From contig OX621163.1 of the NCBI GenBank assembly GCA_951640195.1, forward strand, positions 1,736,001-1,800,000: a stretch of DNA of 64,000 nucleotides, read 5' to 3'. The notes under the pieces were generated by a model. The model was not told where the DNA came from. It worked only from the letters and a program-made list of their open reading frames with translations, and ran no database searches. Below are positions 57,323 through 64,000 of this stretch, one piece after another. Numbering within the stretch: position 1 is the stretch's first letter; each line of letters begins with the position of its first letter. The position numbers and the translations under genes are program-made. This stretch comes from Porpolomopsis calyptriformis (Eukaryota > Basidiomycota > Agaricomycetes > Agaricales > Hygrophoraceae).

Positions 57323-57860
57323 CTACATCCTGTAAACAGGTCTACCGTGTCTGTCCACTTCACGTCCGGTGCGGGGGTCAACATATTTCCGTCTGCGGGA
57401 GCGGCCGAAGAAACCCCATGAACTATTTTTGTGTTCATATTTATAGTGCGCCGACCGAGGGGCAAACCCGAAGAAGCGTCTTATACGTTCGCCGAAGCTG
57501 AGATAATGGTGAGACCGATGAGAGCGGGAAGGTTGCTGTAGCATAACATGGAGTGTGATAAGCCAGCGTATACTAGGAGGAGGAGGAAGAAGTACAGACG
57601 ATATAAGTTGGAGCGACCTGTGTTGGATAGTAGGATCTAGAGCCGCTTCTGCTACGATGCCCAGAGTGATGCGAGCGATGGGAGTGGTGCGAATGGCGTG
57701 ACGATGGGGCGTAGAGACCTTGTCCCCCATAGTAGGCACCATTGGAGCCGGCATATTGTGGAGCGTCGTAGTGGGAATGATGACTTGGTGAGTAGACGAC
57801 AGGAGTTACGTATGAATTGTGAGAGTGACGAGAGCCTTGGGTAGGAACGTAGTAAGTCAT
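57323..57860 (-). CDS. Small His/Ser/Tyr-rich protein, unrecognised
   Basis: Two exons give about 157 aa. The first part (MTYYVPTQGSRHSHNSYVTP) is rich in Tyr, His and Ser with HSHHSHRSHHSGHRSRS runs. After an intron (about 57535-57598) a structured C-terminus follows: SHHYLSFGERIRRFFGFAPR, then KYVDPRTGREVDRHGRPVYRM. The terminal PRTGREVDRHGRPVYR looks like a conserved short motif. No signal peptide or transmembrane segment. The family is unknown to me. It is divergent from GPN3 with about 145 bp between starts. Confidence 0.6.
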
Positions 57861-58004
57861 AATCTGCACGTCTTGAACACAGATGATGTGAAGGGAGATG
57901 AATGGGCAGTTGACTGTGGTCCGTGCTTATGTAACTAAATTGCATAATGATATGAATGCAAATAAATGTAAACAATTACGTCAGTTTATGCCACTCGGTC
58001 AAAC

Positions 58005-59193
58005 ATGCGGTACGCTGTTCTGGTTACAGGTCCGGCGGGTGCTGGCAAGAGCACTTTCTCTGCAGCATTCCTCGATTACTTGAAAGAGAACAAACGAGCC
58101 GGTCACCTTGTCAATCTCGACCCTGCGGCTTCAGACGACTCCTTCGAGTATCGACCGTCGGTAGATATCAGAGACCTTGTATGTGTAGAGGATGTCATGG
58201 AAGAGCTGGGTTATGGCCCGAACGGCGGGCTAGTGTATTGCTTTGAGTAAGTCTCTCGCGATCGCTCCGTGGTTTTTATCATTATCTTTCCGAGTTAGGT
58301 ATTTATTACAGAATATGGATTGGCTAGAGGAGGAAGTACTCGGCGGATTTGAAGATGATTATTTGATTTTTGACTGCCCCGGTACGGGTGGTTTCTGTGC
58401 CCGTGGTGTCTGTTGTAACGAGAGGATCTGTTGATAGGGCAAATCGAGCTCTATACCCACCACCCATTTTTACCGGCTCTTGCGCAAAACTTGTCGCGGA
58501 TGGGCATACGCACAAGTGCGGTCTACTTGGTCGAATCCCAATTTATGGAGGATCGGTACAAGTTTTTTAGGTGTGAATTTTTGTATTATCCCGCTCGCTT
58601 CTTACGCGAGTATCCCTCTCGTTTCTAGCGGAGTACTATCCGCCATGTCGGCGATGGTCAACCTTGAGATCCCCTGGATAAACGTTATATCCAAAATGGA
58701 CCTGGTCACAGAGAATCGAGAGGATCCATCGCAAGGCGCGCGGAATGGCGCCCGCGGACAGAGAGATATTGCAAGGTTTGCTCTCTCCATTTTTTGATGG
58801 GAACGATATTCACCCGCTTATTTCTAGGTATTTAGACCCAGACCCGCTGTTGCTCGTGAGCTCCCGCGGTGAAGGATCGAGCACGACAAATCCAAGATTT
58901 CATGCACTGAATCAGGCCGTCGTGCAATTGGTACACTCGAGGCATTGTCATTTTTTTTTTTTTGCTCACTCAAATTACAGATAGAGGACCACCCATTGGT
59001 GTCATTTCTTGCCATGGACTTGACATCTCCGGACTCAGTGGAGAACGTGATAAGCCACATCGACTATACGATGCAATACGGAGAAGACGAAGAACCCAGA
59101 GAGGTGTGTGAGGTATTCCATCCACGAACGGACTCTTACTTTGTGTATTAGCCCAAAGACATGGACGAAGGTGATTTCGCTGATTTGGAGTGA
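58005..59193 (+). CDS. GPN3: GPN-loop GTPase 3
   Basis: A GTPase needed for nuclear import and assembly of RNA polymerase II. About 290 aa from seven exons. The P-loop is in [20 protein letters not shown], followed by [40 protein letters not shown] with the GPN loop, [20 protein letters not shown], and [29 protein letters not shown] (G4), [19 protein letters not shown] and the acidic C-terminus DEGDFADLE complete it. GPN3 rather than GPN2 or GPN1 is favoured by length and the [20 protein letters not shown] block. One intron contains a T13-type tract. The PYM start lies 53 bp after its stop. Confidence 0.92.
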
Positions 59194-59246
59194 CTCGAGG
59201 CTTAGATAATTTATTTACCTGAGTTAGTCCTCGTCTCTTCACCTTC

Positions 59247-59853
59247 ATGTCCAAGCCTCCCATCAATCCTACAAAGACTGCGGCTGGAATCGCCACAGAT
59301 CCCCGCACCCTTGAGCGTGTGATCCCAGAGTCCCGACGTCCAGACGGATCGTACGTCAACATCGTTCTGACGCTTTCCATCCAACCCGTGACATTCTAAT
59401 CCCAGTGTTCGCAAACAACTAAAAATCAGACCAGGATTCACACCACAGGAGGATGTCAACCTCTTTCGCACCAAGAGGCAGGCGCAGATAGAGGCTAATG
59501 CTCTCCCCAAGGGCCATATCATCGGCTGGGCACCTGACCCTACTAATAACCTACCCGGCGCACCTTTGAGCAAGAGCGCGAAGAAGAATGCGAAACGCAA
59601 GGAGAAGAGGGCAGAGAAACAGCAGGTCGTAGAGAACTGGGAAGATGATGGGGACGAAGCGGTGGCTGAGGAGCCAAAACAAGGTGCCCGTTCATCGAAC
59701 GAAGTTCGTAGTGCACATCAACCAAACCGGGCTGTAGCGGTAGAGCAGACCGAGAGGGATAACCTCCAGGCAGCGGCAAAGACGCCGGATGATTCCTCTG
59801 CTACAGAAGCCGACGAATTGTCAAAGGGACTCGAGAAACTTGAAGTGCGGTGA
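59247..59853 (+). CDS. PYM: PYM-like exon-junction-complex disassembly factor
   Basis: PYM binds Mago-Y14 and removes exon junction complexes from translated mRNA. About 180 aa from two exons. The N-terminal Mago-binding signature is clear: RVIPESRRPDGSVRKQLKIR followed by PGFTPQEDVNLFRT, split by an intron after PDGS. A basic, Ala/Lys-rich segment (PLSKSAKKNAKRKEKRAEKQ) and an acidic region follow, and a short amphipathic end reads ELSKGLEKLEVR. Its presence implies the EJC operates in this intron-rich genome. It lies 53 bp downstream of GPN3 on the same strand and converges on the DUF1640 gene. Confidence 0.88.
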
Positions 59854-59963
59854 AATAAAGATGTACAGTCAGGTATCATGTGCGTTACATACTATGTTTT
59901 ATGGCTCCTTTCCTCCATTCTATGGTGGTCCCTTGCCTTGACACTTCACCGCCAACCATGTCT

Positions 59964-61084
59964 TCATGGAACCTTGTCCATCCTCTCATGCTGCTCTGCT
60001 TCGGACGGCCTCCCTTGTGGTGGCTCAGCGGCAGGTTTTGGACGTAATTCCATGGACAGAATGATAGCCAGAAGGAACGCCCCGAGCGTCACTGGACATA
60101 TATATCAGCTGGAAATTGGCTGTGCAAATGGTTTGAACGTACCGACAGATCTCCGCATGTTCACCCATTTGATCTCCTCTACATCTGTGCGCAGGTCACT
60201 GATGGATACGATTGCTTTGTTTAGGACTTCCTGTAGCCGGCGTGAATGATGGTGGTTGCTAGAAGCACAAAAAGTGTCACCTCGATCAGGATATCCTGCC
60301 GCTTCAGATCCGCCTTGGCCTCGTTCTTCCAGGTGTCCACCTCCATCTGTATTCTCCAACAACCAACTAAACGAAACGAAGGAGAGCAAAAGGCGAGAAT
60401 ACGCACTCATGCTTTAGTGTACCGAGATCTTCCTTCATCTTCACATCGACTCTTTCAAACTCCCGACGGAGGGCTGCGGTTGTTGTCCGAATAGCTGCTG
60501 ATTCGTTACGTGCACTGGTGGTGACCTCTGCACGCAGCTCAGAAAGGGCAGCGCGGAATAAATAGGCTTGCTTTGAGAACGCATTTATGGCTGTAGTTAG
60601 GATGGACATGAGCAGAGTCTCGTACATTGTCAAGATCTTTGATTGTCAATCCATCCCTCTTCACTCTCCCCACCCGATCAACAAGCAAAGCTCTCGTCGC
60701 TCGCATGAGACCCTTTGCTGTTTGTTGAGGAAATGTCTTTTCCAGTGCGGCGACGAATCGGTGGGTGTCGAACGGGGGAGGCGAGTATGATGGTCCGTGG
60801 GACGAGGATCTGTTTTGAGGAATGGAGGGTACACTTGAAGACCCTGGTGGATTTGAAGCTGAATCCGAGTTCGTGCGGGCTGGGCCAGATGGGAGGGCAT
60901 CGACGGTCGAGTTGTGGAATTGAGAAATGCCGTGGGAGGCGAGTTGCACCGAACGTGTTGGTGGATCGCCTGAGAGTGGTGGGCAGGGTTCTGTGATGGT
61001 CTGGGATGTGTGAGAGTCGCGGTGAGTGGTTGTCGATAGGAGAGAGCGGCGGGATAGTCGGGGAAGTTGTCGGAGGATGATCAT
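59964..61084 (-). CDS. Mitochondrial coiled-coil protein, DUF1640 family
   Basis: Related to yeast Fmp32/Put7 and animal MCUR1/CCDC90. About 300 aa. A basic presequence [20 protein letters not shown] is followed by a Pro/Ser linker and the DUF1640 domain: [20 protein letters not shown], then helices in [60 protein letters not shown] and [22 protein letters not shown]-terminal transmembrane segment ([12 protein letters not shown]) follows. Four introns; the stop is at 59964. Inner-membrane location is inferred from the family. The start is the first real ATG of the frame. Confidence 0.85.
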
Positions 61085-61167
61085 GCTCGCTCGTGACAAG
61101 AAAAAAGGTAGTATAATCGAACGGTATGGTACAGCAATCTGATGGTACAGAGAAAGTCATCCTCGAA

Positions 61168-62149
61168 TCACGGAATTTGCATCCCTGATTGTACAGCCGG
61201 CCTTTCCAAGAACCTTGCAAGCCAGGCCTAAACGAATTCAATATGGAGATGCATTCAATCGAGGCAGGACTTACCTTGACATTCGGCCATTCATCAAGAC
61301 TTTCGATCCCAGCAAATTCATGCGACTTGATCCTATATGAATGGCAGAGTGAAATTAAAACACCCTTGAATGCGAGACTCTTACCAGGGGAGTACATTCA
61401 TATCCGCAATGCTGTACGTGCCCCGCTCCGGACCCACCAACCAATCACGATCGGTTAGACGAATCTCCAAAACGCCATAAAGACGCTTCGTTTCGGTAGT
61501 ATAACCTAAACCGAGCTCGATTCACCGGGGAATGACCGATGCGATGACAACTTACGGTTCTTTGCATACGTAATATCCTCTGGAGCGAACTTGCGGAAAT
61601 GGTTGGCTAAGATGAAATGGGTCAGATGCCCACTTGGTGATGATTCAGCACTACCTTGTCCTTGCATAGGGCCGATCCCCCCATGCTGCAGACAGACATT
61701 CGGGGTTAGAGAAATTGATCGAGATGGCCGCCAAAAAACCAGGAACGCACGGCAAAGAAAATCCATTGCAAGGTCTCGCTGAACTCGTTTGGCTGGTCCA
61801 CAGGGTGAGAGACAAATTTGTGGTCCTTGTCGTAATGCTGGATGAGATACAACAAGATCGCAGCGGACTCGAATACGGCAAAATTGTCGCGGGATCGATC
61901 GACGAGGGTAGGAATACGCCCGTTGGGATTCAACTTGAGGAACCAGGGTTCTTTCTGGACGTTCTTCCCAAGCTCGATCTTTTCGACACTGGCAGCAATG
62001 TGCTCAGGCTGATAAAATCACGGGCAAGCCAGATGGACTCACTCGTATTCGAATCCATACGCAGATTTGAGTTCCTCTAAAAGGACGGATACTTTATGTC
62101 CGTTGGGAGTAGCAGCAGTGTAGAACAGTGGTCTTCTTGAAGCGGCCAT
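61168..62149 (-). CDS. Glutathione S-transferase (Ure2/YfcG-like)
   Basis: A cytosolic GST. It starts [20 protein letters not shown], then [34 protein letters not shown] and [20 protein letters not shown], the glutathione-binding thioredoxin fold with the ESAAI motif. The helical C-terminal domain has [70 protein letters not shown] and [20 protein letters not shown] and GPMQGQANHF are typical of the fungal Ure2-like class. About six exons, roughly 235 aa. No URE2 prion-like N-terminus. Confidence 0.9.
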
Positions 62150-62358
62150 GGTAAAACTGGATGCATAGCTCTCATCGTGGTCGAGCTTATATGGGTTTTT
62201 TTGGATGATTTCTCAGCAGTTGGTTGATTACCAACTGTATGAGTAAGATTCGTTCAAGAATCAGATTTCCAGTGACGCCAAAGGCAAACTTTGATACGAA
62301 CGTCCCTTTACTAATCCTCTGATCGGTAGACAGCTAGCTTATGGAGTAGAATGGACGG

Positions 62359-62624
62359 CTACACGTTGTTCCCCCTAAACCGTTTTCTCATGTCCAGCTG
62401 TGCCGATGGTAGGTAAGCGTTCGCAGTCTTCCTGAAAAAGGGTCGCGTACCATCCCTCTCTTGCATTCGAATGTCGCCTTCCGCAGCGACTGACATTCTT
62501 CTGGTAACTCGTCTGCATGCCCTTTAAGGCATTGAGAAGGAAGTAGTCCATCCTTGAGCACGCAGTCGGAATGAAGCAGACAATCTTTGAGAGCGGCGAG
62601 CAATGCTTGACAAGAAGATGACAT
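62359..62624 (-). CDS. PET191: Cytochrome c oxidase assembly factor COA5/PET191
   Basis: A small twin-Cys protein of the mitochondrial intermembrane space, needed for complex IV assembly. About 70 aa in two exons: MSSSCQALLAALKDCLLHSD, CVLKDGLLPSQCLKGHADEL, PEECQSLRKATFECKRGM and LDMRKRFRGNNV. The Cys spacing (Cx9C-type pairs) and the KRGMLDMRKRFRGN end match Pet191. The start codon is 35 bp from that of IBA57 on the other strand. Confidence 0.92.
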
Positions 62625-62659
62625 GTCGAGATCAAGGGCCTTTGGCAGCGCCACCAACG
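62625..62659. promoter_or_regulatory. 35-bp gap between divergent COA5 and IBA57 start codons
   Basis: COA5 starts at 62624 on the minus strand and IBA57 at 62660 on the plus strand. The core promoters and transcription starts must lie within each other's coding or 5' regions. An alternative IBA57 ATG at 62603 would even overlap COA5. Confidence 0.6.
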
Positions 62660-63947
62660 ATGATCGTTCCAACCGTTCTGCGAAACCTGCCCACAGCCGC
62701 CCCTGTCCCTCACAGATCCATCCTGTCTCTAGCAGGGTCCCACGCAGCCAACTTTCTCAACGGTATCCTTCCCTCAACCGTGCACGACCCGCCGAGGGGA
62801 CCATTTTTGTCTGCTTTCTTGCACGCGCAAGTAGGCAACTTTCTCTCACAACCTACTCCTATGATTGAGACCTGCTCGCTCGGTTAGGGACGAGTTCTCT
62901 ACGATGTCTTCATTTATCCTCACGGAGGTCGTCGCGGTTATCTCATCGAGTACGACTCTCGACCTTCCGAGGCCCCTCCTCTGCTTTCAATGCTCAGGCG
63001 CTATGTACTGCGCTCCAAAGTAAAACTTGCAGATGTTTCACAGGAGTATGACGTCTGGGCGGTTTGGGGCTCGGAGACAGAGCAGAGTCGGGAAACAACC
63101 AGACGTTGGACTTGGTCCCGAAGCGGTGTTGTGGAACCCGCTTGGGACGACGCCGATGACTGGCCGTGGGGAAGACAGGACTTGGAATTGTGGGACAGGA
63201 GAGCGGTGGGAATGGGCCGGAGGTTGCTGGTAAGGAAAGGTGATCATCGTAAGTCCAGGTCATCGTGTTCATCGAAAGATTGACAATTGTGGATGGCAGC
63301 ACAGCAAGCGGTATCTCATGATATTGCTCCTCCGGAAGCTTACACTTTACATCGCATTTTACATGGCGTACCCGAGGGTATAGAGGATATGCCTCCAATG
63401 CAGGCCTACCCATTGGAATCCAACTTGGACATTATGGGCGGACGTCAGCATCTATTTTTATTCACGCGCGAAGTCGTATACTGAATCTACCTTGCAAGTG
63501 GACTTTCGGAAGGGTTGCTACGTTGGCCAGGAGTTGACAGCACGAACATACCACACGGGTGTCATCAGGAAGCGGATTCTCCCAGTATCGATATGCAAAC
63601 CAGATGAGATGTATGTGATCTAAATTTCTTGTTTTTGCCGAGACCTCAATCATTTTTGTAGAGCTCAATCAGTGATGACACCCTCTCCAACCGCCCCAAC
63701 CTTCTCAACAAACCTCGATATCCGCGCTTCCTTTGCTAGAGTGCCTGATGATAATCGTCCTACCCCACGACCTCGTGGAACTGGAAAACTATTGAGTTCC
63801 GTTCGGGGACTGGGGCTGGCCCTTTTACGACTGGAACACGTGGGAGCCGCTCATCGAGGGGACTTAAAACTAGAGTTTGAGGGGGAGGATAAGATGAAGT
63901 GGGCAGTGTTACCTCGGTGGCCACATGGGTGGCCGCGGCAAGAATGA
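62660..63947 (+). CDS. IBA57: IBA57/CAF17 Fe-S cluster assembly factor
   Basis: A mitochondrial folate-binding protein of the YgfZ/GcvT family, needed to make [4Fe-4S] clusters with ISA1/ISA2. About 357 aa from five exons. [20 protein letters not shown] is followed by [78 protein letters not shown] and the family signature [30 protein letters not shown] follows. The catalytic-looking Cys in KGCYVGQE is present. The N-terminus is Arg-poor; the alternative start at 62603 would add 19 residues. Ends HGWPRQE at 63947. Confidence 0.9.
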
Positions 63948-64000
63948 AAAGTATTAGATACCGCGATGCTTTCACTCGTCCTTTACATCCTCAACCAACA

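Noticed and set aside
63760..63975. Minus-strand frame at the right edge with a signal-peptide-like start
   Set aside because: It starts with GTG and is antisense to the IBA57 C-terminus; the hydrophobic stretch is a mirror of coding sequence.

Overview
The window reads as nuclear DNA of a filamentous basidiomycete, probably an Agaricomycete; no species is claimed. Most genes are broken by many 45-60 nt introns, intergenic gaps are short, and the gene content (a Dicer, KCH1, a mitochondrial DUF1640 protein, a short Zn2Cys6 protein, yeast-type trafficking genes) is fungal. All gene models were joined by hand from exon homology, so splice sites and some starts are inferred. No rRNA, tRNA, CRISPR array or complete transposon was recognised.

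Layout. 0.3-2.4 kb: a doubtful small gene and a Ser/Pro-rich protein. 2.7-5.4 kb: VMA21 and ALG8 share a promoter. 5.4-13.8 kb: RBG1/DRG1, KCH1, NEM1-like phosphatase, SNF7, LAG1-type ceramide synthase. 13.9-20.4 kb: U1A/U2B'' RRM protein, MOB1, a BTB protein, mitochondrial acetyl-CoA acetyltransferase, a DUF302-like protein. 20.5-27.8 kb: SUA5 with a small ORF just upstream, SSU72, 1-Cys peroxiredoxin, proteasome alpha-2, a short Zn2Cys6 protein. 28.3-38 kb: an aldehyde dehydrogenase with a damaged splice donor, a Dicer lacking its N-terminal helicase half, COX7C-type subunit, cystathionine gamma-synthase. 38-52.5 kb: SUP35/eRF3, SLA1, a large Sec7 ARF-GEF, deoxyhypusine synthase. 53.7-64 kb: zinc-knuckle protein, two lineage-specific proteins, GPN3, PYM, DUF1640 protein, GST, COA5/PET191, IBA57.

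Most of this is housekeeping. Recurring themes are mitochondria (thiolase, ALDH, COX7C, COA5, IBA57, DUF1640), translation and RNA (RBG1, SUP35, DHS, SUA5, PYM, SSU72, U2B'', Dicer) and membrane traffic (SNF7, SLA1, SEC7, VMA21). The unusual features lie in gene architecture: at least seven introns that only make sense as GC-AG introns, a 7-nt micro-exon, tandem genes with 9-59 nt between stop and start, very compact divergent promoters, an N-terminally truncated Dicer and an ALDH with a GT-to-TT donor change. I saw no convincing new multi-gene system.
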